DNA of 64,000 bases from Phoronis australis. Its lineage: Eukaryota > Phoronida > Phoronidae. How positions within the stretch are numbered: position 1 is the first letter of the stretch; each line of letters begins with the position of its first letter. The notes beneath the pieces were generated by a model. The model was given only the letters and a program-made list of their open reading frames with translations, made no database searches and was not told the origin of the DNA. A program made the position numbers and the translations under genes. Of this stretch, positions 23,231 through 33,771 are shown piece by piece. The stretch covers positions 915,375-979,374 of the forward strand of contig NMRA01000073.1 of assembly GCA_002633005.1 (NCBI GenBank), read 5' to 3'.

Positions 23231-23307
23231 GTCGCTGCTCAACAATCAGTCTTCTCGAAAACTGAGGTCATTGCAAACCCTCAATTAATTTGGCCGAGAC
23301 ACTCTTG
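23231..23307 (+). CDS. Candidate alternative internal exon of the P2X7-ballast-like gene
   Basis: Bounded by ttttaaacag|GTCG and CTCTTG|GTAAAT, open in one frame (VAAQQSVFSKTEVIANPQ, then LIWPRHS), and ending in phase 2 with TG so that it too recreates the Trp of the WC.C motif. Its acceptor phase (0) does not fit the exon 1 donor, so it would be an alternative start exon or a decayed one. Confidence 0.35.
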
Positions 23308-23382
23308 GTAAATCAGTAATTTTTTCAATTCGACATTTTGATGTTTACTAAAGTAATGTATACATATTGTCACATCTTGCAG

Positions 23383-23791
23383 GTGCACGTGTGACAACTG
23401 TCAGACTACTGCAGTCATTGAAGAAAGAGTATGTTGTCAAGAAGTCGACAAAGTTATTGCTAAACTTGAGGACGAAATGAAGAGGGACAACTTAAACGGA
23501 AGAAAAAAATGTATCGTGTACCATGGAAGTTTTCAACCTGTGTGCATCAATCGTGATGTTTTGGAGACTGCATGGTTGCAGTATAAAAGCCAATATCCGG
23601 ATGGCTATGACGGACCCTTTGATAAAAGGATGCGACACATAGCCTACAGACAGTTCCAAAGATGGGTGCATGGTCACCTAGGACGAACTGTCCGTGTTGT
23701 AATTCCAGCATGCGCAGTAGCCTGCATCAGAGCTTTTTACCCTCCACCGGGAAATGAGGAGGACTTTGAGTTTCAAGGGTTTTCTTATTAG
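23383..23791 (+). CDS. P2X7 cytosolic ballast-domain-like protein, exon 2
   Basis: After acceptor catcttgcag|GTGC the exon encodes the whole ballast module: (W)CTCDNC, VCCQEVDKV, KKCIVYHGSFQPVCINRDVL, MRHIAYRQFQRWVHGHLG, VVIPACAVACIRAFYP and a terminal FQGFSY. The Cys spacing, the RH.AYR..W.(H)G block, P.C...IR..(F/Y)P and the final GF.(S)Y match the C-terminal zinc/ballast domain of vertebrate P2X7. There are no P2X membrane segments, so this is the stand-alone form known from invertebrates and not a receptor. Molecular function is unknown; zinc binding is expected from the cysteines. About 225 residues in total with exon 1. Confidence 0.87.
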
Positions 23792-25090
23792 TTTCATTTA
23801 TGTATATATATATCGAGTTGTCTTATCCCTGGAATGCCAACTCCAGCTCATTACCTAAGTACTCTATTACTAAAACTTGTGACTCGGGGAGTATCTACTT
23901 TGGACGAGTTGAAATAAGTGACAAGTTCCATAGAGAGAACAAATATCCTAACAAACGAATGCAATCACAGCGCAATCTCAGTGGTACAAAAATGAAGTTG
24001 GCATTCCATGATGGATTTCTGTGTTTTCAGAATGGTAAACAATTGACAAAGAAAGTAGCATATATTGATGTTCAGGAACTTATAGTGACATGGTCATGAC
24101 AAGTGTAATGTTACTAGAACTACATTATAAACCTCTAAACTCAACATCAGTTATGGTTTACTTAGGAATTGGTCTCACTGGAGTTGTTAGTGAGTTTCAA
24201 GTGAACACATTCAACAATATTGCTGTTACATAAAAATCTGGACTATTGTCTGAGGTAGAGACTGAATCTCCTGCCCTCTTCTTATACAGTAGGACTCGTT
24301 ACATTGGTAGTGCTTCATTGGAAACTAGAAAGGCTAGCATGCATTAATTCCTGTAACGCCTCCAAGTAACTTTGACTTCGATGAAATATCTGTCTCACTG
24401 GCTCCAACTTACCGAGTTCTACTGTAATTCAACAAGACATTAACTACCATGACGTGGCAAAGTACTGAATTTCCACCCAAAAGCTACAGTATGCAATAGC
24501 TTCAGATGTCTATGACATGGTATAAAACACACAAAATTATACACATGTATAGGAAGTGAGAAATCTGGAGAGAGTGCTTGGACCACTCGCAAAAAAACTC
24601 GCAAGAAAATGTTAGACAGTAGAGTTGGGATTCTGTGCAAATGATTATTCTGTCGTACAATTTGAATGATATTGGCAGACACGAGAAGACTGACGACCCA
24701 TGTATATTTTCATCACTACCAATGTTTTAGGGTTTTTTTTTTAAGCTGTACAGATAGCAATGCTAGAGTATTTATAGTACCAGTATTGGAAATCGTGAAA
24801 CACTTTTGAGCGTGCCATATGGCTGTCCGCTTTGTATAAACCCTGCGACATACTATGTTCTAACATTGAAACATTTCAATGTTACTTCAATATAATGACT
24901 ATAAATATTGTGGCATAGCTTTTAGGTTTATTTGATTAACAGTAAACTGTTGCCGTCCCATATAATGCATCGGTAAGGGGGCGAAAAGGTACCTGTGTGG
25001 GTCGTCAGTCTTTTCGTGCCCCAATATCATTCATTGTCATGTATGTGATGGAAAGAAATATCAGTACTGTCCATTGACAAAACAAGCAGT

Positions 25091-25285
25091 CTAATTGAAT
25101 TTGTCTGGATATCGGCTCCTCATCCGTGCCACGGCCTCCTCCTTGGACACGTCTGGAGCACCAGCACTCAGCATTGGAGGGGCGTCAATTTCCAAACAAA
25201 TTTCGAGGTCACTGGCTTCTCTTTTATTTCGCAACAAGTGTAACGTATTCTTCCTTACTTCGTTCACATACTCTGAAAAGCACAA
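25091..25285 (-). CDS. Terminal exon, probably of the THAP gene
   Basis: Acceptor ttttactttaaattgcag|TTGTGC is followed by 64 codons to a TAG: CFSEYVNEVRKNTLHLLRNK, then LEICLEIDAPPMLSAGAP and a tail KEEAVARMRSRYPDKFN. An inner acceptor (gcttttcag|AGTATG) is also possible. It is the only coding-like minus-strand segment downstream of the THAP exon and lies in the same TTAA-bounded interval. Phases do not join directly (exon 1 leaves in phase 2), so a middle exon is missing or was deleted. Confidence 0.55.
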   Translation of the reverse strand: MCFSEYVNEVRKNTLHLLRNKREASDLEICLEIDAPPMLSAGAPDVSKEEAVARMRSRYPDKFN

Positions 25286-25504
25286 CTGCAATTTAAAGTA
25301 AAAATCATTTTGAATCAATGATTTAAGTTAAACACGACGTCACCTAAGTGCAAGTTTTCGCCTACTTTTATAACCTTCAAGCAAAGGCCAAAACCAGAGT
25401 TAACCCTGTTTTATTTTTGAAGCAGGTTACTTTAATAATCAAAACCGTGCAACTTAAGTACCATCGTTAGAACAGTTCAAACTTTTGTCAGCACACCACC
25501 ATCT

Positions 25505-25700
25505 ATTACTTGGTTGACAAAACCCCACAAAGAACCTCCTGATGCTCAAATACAGTGGTCTCTGAAGCGCACCATAGCCTCGTAGGGGGCTGGGGGGGGG
25601 CGGTAGTAATAGCCGAGATTATCCGACTCAGGAATCGAACCCACGACCCCCATAAAACCGGCAAGCGTGCTAACCATTCAGCTAATAGGCAATTTCCCAT
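25505..25700 (-). mobile_element. tRNA-derived SINE, minus strand
   Basis: On the minus strand box A TTAGCTGAATGGTTAGC (25685-25669) and box B GGTTCGATTCC (25641-25631) are intact, followed by a body with a long C run. The stem does not close, so it is not a functional tRNA. Confidence 0.7.
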
Positions 25701-25794
25701 TAGCGAGTAGCTAACAGAGGCTCATATGATTCACCGGAAGCACATCTACAACAGGGCTATAGTACATGTATGTAGTTACTTCAGAGCTGGGCCG

Positions 25795-25866
25795 CCCATC
25801 GGCATGGGCGGTGTGCACCATAGGGGGCTGATGGTATTGTCCCCCCAAGTGCTGCTCTCCCCATAG
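25795..25866. mobile_element. Fragment of the GGGCGG(C/T)GC MITE family
   Basis: CATGGGCGGTGTGCACCATAG followed by G and C runs resembles the terminal part of the elements at 28385 and 46548. Confidence 0.4.
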
Positions 25867-25991
25867 TACCAGGTGTATATCTCCACTCTAATTTGGCTGA
25901 AGACAATGATTCTCAAAAATATGATACCCTAAATGATCCTTACTGACTTCGCGTGACTTGACTTTGAGAACCATCAGCAAATGAAATTGCA

Positions 25992-26186
25992 TTGGGTCAA
26001 CATGATGCTCAACTAGCGCTGCTACACACACAACACCAAGAACAGTTGAATCAACAAATAGCCTACTGGGCAACATTCCAAAGAAATACCACCGGCAACA
26101 CTCAGCAATTGTTGACCGCGAGAACTATGGTGATTGCGAAAAAAGATCGTTATAGTTCAAGCACTGAGAAAGCGTCATGGATATAA
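25992..26186 (+). other. Gln-rich coding-like fragment
   Basis: A plus-strand frame, GQHDAQLALLHTQHQEQLNQ, then QIAYWATFQRNTTGNTQQLL, has the composition of a coiled-coil Q-rich tail, as found in some transposase-associated SANT/Myb proteins. There is no good start and no clear splice sites, and it lies within the intron of the THAP gene. Low confidence. Confidence 0.25.
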
Positions 26187-26211
26187 GCCATAAATTATGA
26201 AGATAACTTAC

Positions 26212-26458
26212 CTTTTCACAAGACCAGCTTCAAACTTCATGATATGTTTGTCGTCGAAGCAGCCGTCCTCAAAGTGGTCGGAGCATATTTCGGCTCCGAC
26301 AGACTGGCCGACTCGACAGTCATTTTACAATGACGAGCAGTGCACACGAAAACGTGCCATTTTGCAGCCAGATGCTTGTCTTTGGGAAACCTAAATAGGG
26401 TCACGCCTTCCACCTGGCTGGTGTTAGCACAGTTGGCGCACACACACCGATGTACCAT
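26212..26458 (-). pseudogene. THAP-domain gene, exon 1 (one frameshift)
   Basis: From the ATG at 26458: MVHRCVCANCANTSQVEG, then VTLFRFPKDKHLAAKWHVF, the C..C and FP-K/W half of a THAP zinc finger. After CTARHCK the frame must shift by one base; the next frame gives VGQSVGAEICSDHFEDGCFD and HIMKFEAGLVK, the C..H half with the usual (C)SDHF signature. A strong donor, AAAAG|GTAAGTT, closes the exon. The four zinc ligands are present across the shift. THAP fingers bind DNA and are used by P-element and Kolobok transposases. The shift lies in a TGTAAAATG run, so either an error or a mutation could cause it. Confidence 0.75.
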
Positions 26459-26794
26459 GTCTAAATCACGCCAAGATTGAACGCTCCTTGTTCGTCTTCC
26501 ACTGTTTTGTATGGGCGGTAAACTGCATTGTGGGATATTGATCTAGTTTGTGTTCCCCAACACCATGTCACGGTGTCAAAGGTCAACTTTTCGCGGATTT
26601 TTTTTAATTTTCGCTTTTTAACGTAACTACAGACACAATAACATGATAATTGGAAGAAGATATATCCAACTAACAATATCTTGAAAATATTATTACAATT
26701 TAACATACTTAGACCTTGCAATTTACACTTTAAGTTACACGTAAACTTGGAGGATTTTATGGCGCCTGTGGAGTTCTGAGCCAAATCTCGATTG

Positions 26795-27118
26795 ATGAAT
26801 GATTTTTGCCGTGTGTGCCAAAGGTAGGAAACGTTCAGAAACGGTTGAGGCCGCAGTAATTGATACCCCTTGAAAATCTGCCTAATTTGTGATGAGCCGC
26901 ATGAAAGATTGGTGAACGACTGCCGTATTGTCGCGCCATTAGATCCATGGGCGTCTGTGCAGAAGTGCGCTTATGAGCGACACTTAGGCGCATGCGCCAA
27001 TATGCAAATCCCTTGGAGAAAAGGCCACGAAAAGGGTGACAATACTGAAATACAAAACTATTTATCAAATTTTCTAAAAATACGCCAAGTATCTTCAACG
27101 AAACAAAGGAAAAAGTAA
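26795..27118 (+). other. Cys-rich plus-strand segment, candidate exons
   Basis: A short frame MNDFCRVCQR ends at GT (26795-26825). A second, longer open frame (about 26863-27118) begins with KICLICDEPHERLVNDCR and contains another C..C pair, with a basic C-terminus (KQRKK). The layout (two C..C pairs, short first exon) could be a small zinc-binding protein starting just outside the TTAA element. I do not recognise a family, and no acceptor is convincing. Confidence 0.25.
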
Positions 27119-27407
27119 AAGCATTGCCATTAGGAAGCAGAGCGGTAATTAAAACGCGTGCTCTTATATGCGAATTAATGTATGGGCTAACGCAGGGTAC
27201 CTTACCTGGACTTACATGCGAAACTTACGCCGATATGCGAAGCACTTGGGTAAAAAAGGCCGCGAAGAATTATCTCATATATAGACCCACCGTAAAATAA
27301 TGCGCCAAATTTTGGGGTTTTGAGATACTGGGTGCAGCATTTTCACCATCAGTTTTCACTCCTTTCAAAAAGTACGTATACTATTAAAAGAAACACAATG
27401 ACCATAC

Positions 27408-27787
27408 CACCATCTTTCCACTTCCAACATTTCCAACGCTTCCTCTCTCTCTTGCTTGTCCAAACGGCAGGTGTTGTCAAGGAGGGTGCTGCCATGGCTT
27501 TTCAAAGACAATGCGGTAACGAGGCGAAATGGAGAACTTCCGTAAACATATTTACACAAGGCGCCGCCTATTAACGGCAGCGGAAACCAGTCTGACTGCC
27601 ACCACATCAGCACGAAGAAGCAAGTGGTGAGTGCTCTATAAATGTCAGACTGACCTCCGTCTGACTGAAATAACACTACGGTGTACAGGTAACGTGCGTA
27701 TACGAGCCAGTGTAGGTATAGTATAGTCAGTATAAAAGCCACCGTTACCACAAAGTATGACATCGCTGTGAATAGATTTTCCCATGT
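27408..27787 (-). CDS. Membrane exon, candidate 5' coding exon of gene B
   Basis: It follows a textbook acceptor (cttcttctgttttcag|ACATGG) and has an in-frame ATG at 27763. It encodes two hydrophobic segments (SYFVVTVAFILTILYLHWLV and TTCFFVLMWW...LPLIGG), then a polar, acidic helix (RLDKQEREEALEMLEVERWW). A GT donor (AGATGGTG|GTATGG) leaves in phase 2, exactly the phase needed by the gene B exon at 21664, completing a Cys codon. The intron would then be about 5.7 kb and enclose the TTAA-flanked element. Strand and phase agree, but the link is not proven; it could belong to another gene. Confidence 0.5.
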
Positions 27788-28038
27788 CTGAAAACAGAAG
27801 AAGTCGTTTCAAAGTAATTCTGCGATGCTATTTATGATTTCTCACTTCACCTAAGGTGCTCTGCAAGGTAAAAGCTTTTAATGAGTGCGGTGACTGTATG
27901 GTGCATTTAATTTAAGGCAAAACAACCTCTGCTCATGTATAAAACATCACGTCTACTAAATGGCTTAAGTATTTGAAACAAAATAATGTTATACTACCCT
28001 CGTCTACTTTAAAGATTTTGGAACGGGTTCGAAAACAA

Positions 28039-28079
28039 AGGCTGTCCAATCGTAAAGCGTTACGGCGATTGGACAGCCT
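28039..28079. repeat. Perfect 14-bp inverted repeat with 13-nt loop
   Basis: AGGCTGTCCAATCG (28039-28052) and its exact reverse complement (28066-28079). Both arms contain CCAAT/ATTGG. It could be a strong hairpin or a paired CCAAT site. Confidence 0.8.
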
Positions 28080-28384
28080 AATAATTGCGGTTGTGAGGAA
28101 AACCCGTTTAGCTTGACAATGCAAGAGGCCATTCTTGGACATAATGAATAAACAGAATAGAATAGCGTCACCAGATCTCAACATTCGATGGTGTGTACTT
28201 CAAAGCTATACTGAGAGCTACAATCGGCAGGTCAAAATGGCCGAGAAAGTAGGACTGGCCTTGTCGACAACTCTGTTATTTAGCCAAACATCTTCAAAAT
28301 TTAGATTTTAACTTAGTTTAAATTATCACGAGAAGTGCTTGTGACTTAGGAATGCTACAAAACCCTTGGTTTTTCAGACTCTTC

Positions 28385-28850
28385 CATGGGCGCGCAGCAC
28401 TGAAAAAAGTGGCGGGCTAAATAAAGCCCCCTTACTGAGCCCCCCTGTGGTGCACCACCTACAGACCATGTGCGGCGTAGCACTGAAAAGGGGAGGGGGG
28501 CTATAGCCAGTGGCGGATTTAGGGGGGGGGGGCATGGGGGCCATGCCCCCCCTAAAATTTTACCAGATACCATTTGGGAGTTCGGGTGCGCGCAAGCAGG
28601 GGCTCGTCGGGGGTTAATAAACAACGCAGTAGGCCCTGAACAAACTGAACAAACCCCGTTTACCGTTTTTTTTAGTCAATGGGTCCGCAACCCCAAACAT
28701 TCGAGGCCTCTGCGTCCCCACATTTTAGGCTGAGCGCGCGCATCTGTCGAAATTCTGCTTATTCTCGAGCCTTGACCCCCCTAACTCAAAATCCTGGATC
28801 CGCCCCTGATAGCCCCTCCCCCAGCCCCCCAGTATGGTGCGCTGCCCATG
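28385..28850. mobile_element. GC-rich MITE (GGGCG..GC ends) interrupted by a second MITE
   Basis: It starts CATGGGCGCGCAGCACTG and ends GGTGCGCTGCCCATG, with runs of C and G inside. The middle (28508-28808) is another element, so only about 165 bp belong to the outer copy. Related sequence lies at 46548-46676. Confidence 0.6.
28508..28808. mobile_element. CAGTGGCGGAT-terminus MITE, nested
   Basis: It begins CAGTGGCGGATTTAGG and ends CTGGATCCGCCCCTG, imperfect inverted termini, with ATAGC on both sides (28503-28507 and 28809-28813). Interior: G/C runs flanking a short AT-rich middle. It is the longest of five family members in the window. Confidence 0.75.
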
Positions 28851-29742
28851 TCTTCATGTCGGGCCTAACCAGAGGACTGCTGTCCTCTCTGACTTGCACC
28901 TTGTGCACTATCAGACGCCGTGTCGCGACACGGCCGATTGATGGTTAGCCTTCAAATCTGACCAACGTAAGGATAAACCTAACGAGTATGTTGGTGAACG
29001 TGAGCAGGTAGTTGAAACCAAATATCTGTCTTGTCACGGAGTTTGACATGTATCGTCAGGCTTTTAAGTAGCCATCGTTGTCAATCAAAAATAATTCCTT
29101 GTGGAGACATTAAGCTTGTCAAGGAAGCGAATAAGTTAGCGACAACTTACAGACTTGTGAACGAGCGTCAGCTGCCTGCGGGCAACGACATAGTAATAGT
29201 TAGAGACTTGAACCCCAAACCTGGCTCCCCAACCTTTTCTAGTGCCGTAATAAGGGGCGACTTACCCACATCCAGAAGTTGTCCAAACACGACGTAGAAA
29301 CTTTAGCGCATGGCTGCCAAATACAAGAATGTTCAGAAAACCCGTTCACGGCCGCATATATAATAGATGAAAGAAGATACTTTAAACCTATTAAATAGAA
29401 TGTAATAGCACAACCATAAAAGCACAATCTAGAAACAAAATACGCGTAACTGAAACTGCAGTCTGTTGAAGGGGAGGTTGGCCGAGAGATGGAGTTACTG
29501 CCCATGGCAAAGACGCGGGAACCCGTGCGACTCGGATGAAGAGTTGCTTTTGCTTACTTCCGGCAATAGTGACGTCAGCAAAACGAAAGCTTAACATATT
29601 TTTAACATCATAATAACTCATCGATAGTTACTCAAACAGTAAATTCATCTTGAAAGTGTATTTGATGCAATAGCAGTCATTTTTATTAAACCTTCTAATT
29701 GTTCTTTCGTTTTTAAAGATGAATTTACAAAACACAGAGATA

Positions 29743-29993
29743 ACGCCTGTTCCAAGAAACTGACTTAAGTTCATTTTTGACTTAAGTTTAAGATTTGTCT
29801 TAACTTCCAAACTTTGAAACTTCCACATTCGGTAAGTTAGTCAAAATTAAGACAAAACTTATGTCAAACACGTAAGCCAAACTTTTAAAGATCTCTTTCT
29901 TCAATTTATTTTTAGACAGATTTAACTTTCATTTTAAAATTTACTAAAATTTAAGATTTGTCTTAGCTGAGTGAGTTTTGTTGGAACGGGCCC
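29743..29993. mobile_element. MITE with GTTCCAA-type termini
   Basis: Left end GCCTGTTCCAAGAAACTGAC, right end (reverse complement) GGCCCGTTCCAACAAAACTC. AT-rich interior with repeated TTAAGTTTAAG / CTTAA motifs. The termini are only partly matched, so the copy is old. Confidence 0.5.
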
Positions 29994-30975
29994 TAAGTTT
30001 TTATTTTAGAGTCCGATCCACGGCGAATCACAGACAATGCTGTCCGATGCTTAACTCTAACAATTTATTGCGTTCACTGACGCGAACTGCTTGTTTCTTT
30101 TCCCCACTTACCAACACGGACAGTGATGGCAAAATGAATTCCTTCACAGGCACATACCTGTAAAAGGCGTGATTACAACACTCCGTGGCTATATTTCCAA
30201 CGTTTCAATATGAATACTGACATTTCTAAATGTCACACAAAGGCTATTTTTACAATACAATTATGTTGTATTTAACAACATATCTTTGTACCTTTCTGAG
30301 CTCGTTATGCACTGCTTGAATTCTTATATCTCATACCTAATACAAGGTATTAAAGTTTTTATTTCTGTTCGGCAAGAGCACCATACTTGATTGGGCTTAA
30401 GGTTATCAGTAACCACAGACAAATGCCAAAGACTGATCTACTTCAGATCAGTCATAATATGTTACCACAGAAAAATGTCAAACATTGACCTACTTCGAAT
30501 TAGTCGGAATATATCTCAGAAATGACCATTAACTGGAGCTTCCAGAAAATTGCAAATCAGCTGTTGTCCAAAAGGCTACCAGGAATTATTTCACTTTGAG
30601 TGAGGCCTGGATGATTTTTGAAAAATTGTAAAATAAGAACGTAATTAATTTTATTCTCATAAATCAACGCGCTGATGAGGTATGAAGAATGATAGTTCTT
30701 TCTCAGTCAGAGAACGAAAATATACTTTAGAAAAGTGTTGCAGTATTTTGGGGTTTTACTTTAAAGATTTATGTAACCAATTATTAGATATCCGACTTTA
30801 GGTTAATAGTTGAAAGGGCTTAGCATGCAGTCTTGCTCTTCATAATATATTCGAGCTGCGATAAAACTACCTTTTGGCTAACAAACCTCCATTGATTTAC
30901 ACCATTTAGCTGGAAGGAATGCCTTCCTGCATTTAGTTATATTGGTATCAACTTGTTCATTACAGCTGTTAAATT

Positions 30976-31120
30976 CAGGAGCGGATCCAGGATTTTGAGT
31001 TAGAGGGGGCCAGATCAGAGTATTAGCCAGGATTTTTCCCGTCAGACATTCTCACCCTCTAGTCTGGGAGAATTTTAGGGGGGGCATGGCCCCCCTGGCC
31101 CCCTTCTAAATCCGCCACTG
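30976..31120. mobile_element. 145-bp CAG.GGCGGAT MITE with 5-bp TSD
   Basis: It starts CAGGAGCGGATCCAGGATTT and ends TAAATCCGCCACTG, flanked by AAATT at 30971-30975 and 31121-31125. Confidence 0.8.
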
Positions 31121-32630
31121 AAATTAGAGGGACTTCATGCGTTTGGAATGAACAGTCATTACGACTAAAGGTCTTGGCTTGTCAGTCACGGCTTGTTGAT
31201 TTCTCAGTCTCACTTACACTGGTTGTAAGCGTTACAGGCTGACATGTTCGTTTTCTCCTCGCCCTAGCGACAGTCACCTGTGTACATGTTCATGTTGTAA
31301 GTGATCTTCGCAAGTTACCAAGTCATAACATAAATATTAGCGCTCTTTCATCTTTGTGATGTGCGCATATGTATATCTATATTCGGTGTATGTTAGTATG
31401 CAGCCGAAAAGCTATTTCTAATGTAGGCTAGTGGTGTAGCGAGACTGCGAGATCGGTTCTCCTGAGGCGGCACTGCGCACCGAGAGGGGGCGATGTCGAC
31501 GGAAGTAGAGCTTAACAAACATAATAAAATTCATGGCGAATGGGAGGGTGGAGGCATAAAACTGGTGACAATCCCTATGGTGTGGTATCGGTGGCGACCA
31601 CGGCGCTACTCAAAAATATTCTTTTACTTCCCCGTGGGCGGCAATACAAGACTGGTTTAGTGTTCGAATTCTAAAGGCGCGCGCATCGAATCTGGTAGTG
31701 ACAAAATTCGAAGTCCGAGAGTAACTTATTTTTTTGTTTTGGTGCATATGCACTAGCGCTTTCTAAGTGTATCCCTAGGTGGTATCTGAGAGAGGTGGTC
31801 GGTGGTTTTCTCAATTGTCTGACAGTCTCTGATATCAAATATTTAGTTTTAGCTATACTTCTTGGCATTTGATGCAATGCCTGATTATCCCCTCAGTCGT
31901 CACGTGGTGCAGTCTGGCCGCTTGCCAAAACGACTTAGGTGCCTTGTATCCACGTTGTATAAAATCTTCAACATTTTTTGATTGCATCTCAAAAGCCGAT
32001 TGTACAGAAGGCTTTCTGAGCAACAATCAAAACGTGCTAAGATTTGTCAATCGACGCCAATGCGCAGCCGATACTGTTTCTCCACTCCTAAATTTCGGCT
32101 TGAGCTCCCAAAATTTATAATGAACGTTCAACAACGAAGAACTTCTTAGATCAATAGAAAATGACAGTGCTTGAGAACCACAATCATCTGACGGTGTGAC
32201 AGATAATAAATTTCTTGATTAAAAACACTGAAAACAATTCCTTACGTCCAAACTGACTTTGTACAAGACAAGAGTATGAGAGTTTTACTAAACCTCAATG
32301 CCAAAACGAGGTTAAATGCTACCATGTATCTTGCAAGATGACCCTACTTTTGTGAAATCTTTATGAAATTTCTCTTCCTTACTTCGCATCACGCAACAAT
32401 TACAGATTTCGCCCCTGCTACCTGCTTTGATACAGCCTATTGACGTACACGTACCTTTAGGGTTTCAAAGAAATAGCCTGCTTTATGGAAATAATTGCAT
32501 GAAGGCTGACTATGCACAACTCCCTAAAATTGTATTTTTAAAAGCGATGACAACACAGTGAATAGGTTTAGTGATCAAAACACCGGTTGGGTAACTTTAT
32601 TGCGTGAAAGTGTGTAGTTATTTAAATCTG

Positions 32631-32893
32631 TTATTCAAGAGTGTTGTACTTCTGTTCACAGACCAGGTCGTAACGTTCGGTTAATTCATGGGGCCACTCT
32701 AACACATTTCCGTATGTCTGAAATTGCAACACTCCTCTGACCAGTTGTTCAAGTGAGGTGGCTGCAAAATGTAACATTCCGGGACAATATTCTCCAGAAA
32801 CCGTAAAGGTGACGTGGGCTGGGCCTGCGTGCAACGCGTTGTGCAGCCATTTTTTGAACTCTTGACACTCCCACCCTCTCCCTTCGCACACGG
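32631..32893 (-). CDS. Candidate exon of an unrecognised gene
   Basis: A possible acceptor (gacgatggccag|GCC) is followed by an open frame with balanced composition: AVCEGRGWECQEFKKWLHNA, then FTVSGEYCPGMLHFAATSLE and a tail ending CEQKYNTLE before a stop. Codon use looks more protein-like than the overlapping frame (MARPCAKGEG...). No partner exon or family found. Confidence 0.3.
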
Positions 32894-33165
32894 CCTGGCC
32901 ATCGTCAATCAAAACATAAGATTATTTAGGGGACCCGCCAGTGGACCTGATCCCTCCTGTGGACACGACGAAAATAAAAGCCGCCGACACGCTGAGCTTA
33001 GGAACTACGCCAACAATTTCCTTCCGAAATCGTGGTTGCACCGACTCCTTGTAACATCTTCGGTTCACCGGTGTCCCAAATCTTTCGCCTATTTAGAGAG
33101 TTGAGCAGACTTCAGTTGATGGTGTGAAGTGTGTTCACATTCGTCGCTCGCCCACACCACTCAAC

Positions 33166-33255
33166 ATGCATTTGCATTTGTATAAGTGTCAATCCAGTTT
33201 GCTGCTTCTTTTCTTTCTGGTATTTCTTCCAACGAATCTGACGGCGAAGAACAGA
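33166..33255 (+). CDS. Candidate signal-peptide exon
   Basis: ATG in CAACATGC context, MHLHLYKCQSS, then a strong hydrophobic core (LLLLFFLVFL) and a polar PTNLTAKNR. A GT (AACAGA|GTTAGT) offers a donor; without splicing the frame stops three codons later at 33267. This is the profile of a first exon of a secreted protein, with downstream exons not identified. Confidence 0.35.
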
Positions 33256-33771
33256 GTTAGTGATTGATAGGCCCTAATGGACGGATGTAATGTGCCCACA
33301 TTTTTAAAGCTCGTTTTCTCCACTGAATAATGGGCATCAAACTGGTTTGCAAAATGTGGGCACTTTATATCCGACTATTGCTTAGACAACGGGGCAACAG
33401 TAACTTTGAGTCAAACAGCTTTCACGAACCCACCTTTTGTAGCAAAAGGACTTAGTGGGTTGCTTTTAGTAGGCGCAGAGAAGGAATTCGTGAATAGGGA
33501 AGATCGCCCAAGTTTTCGCAAGGTGTCGCCATGCATTTCAACCGAAGCACGTGATTGCAATAGCCTGCGAGTAACGCTTGCGTCTACGGCAGAATCCAGT
33601 CCCGGAGTCGAGTTGCTGCGAGAAAAAAATCTAACCAAAGTCACGTGCTCTCAGCATTGAAAATACACTGCGATTTCGCGATATGGTGCTTTTCAAGAGA
33701 GACACTTGCGTTTTTGAACTCGACTCTGATCTGATTGCTCGACTCTCAGATTAGAAGTGACGGTTTGCGGG

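Larger units (their letters stand above)
21756..26729. mobile_element. TTAA-flanked, Kolobok-like DNA transposon carrying P2X7-ballast-like and THAP genes
   Basis: AGTGTAAATTGCAAGGTCT occurs at 21756-21774 and, perfectly inverted, at 26711-26729, directly flanked by TTAA on the outside (21752-21755 and 26730-26733). A second inverted block, TGAC(G/A)TGGTGTTGGGGAACA, lies further in (21958 and 26570). Kolobok transposons are known for TTAA target duplications and a THAP-domain transposase; here the minus-strand gene starts with a THAP finger. The second gene, a P2X7-ballast-like protein, runs inward from the left end. No catalytic DDE core is visible between the genes, so this copy is presumably non-autonomous. 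A minus-strand SINE lies inside. Confidence 0.65.
28851..32630. other. Gene-free interval
   Basis: Apart from the two MITEs listed at 29743 and 30976, I see no coding exon, RNA gene or clear repeat. Open frames here lack splice context, protein-like composition or family resemblance. Confidence 0.4.

Noticed and set aside
25631-25695. tRNA gene on the minus strand
   Set aside because: Same reason; the 3' strand of the acceptor stem is missing.
33406-33660. Open frames on both strands of about 80 codons
   Set aside because: Both strands are open and a vague sense of a repeat-associated frame could not be tied to a named family; no splice context.
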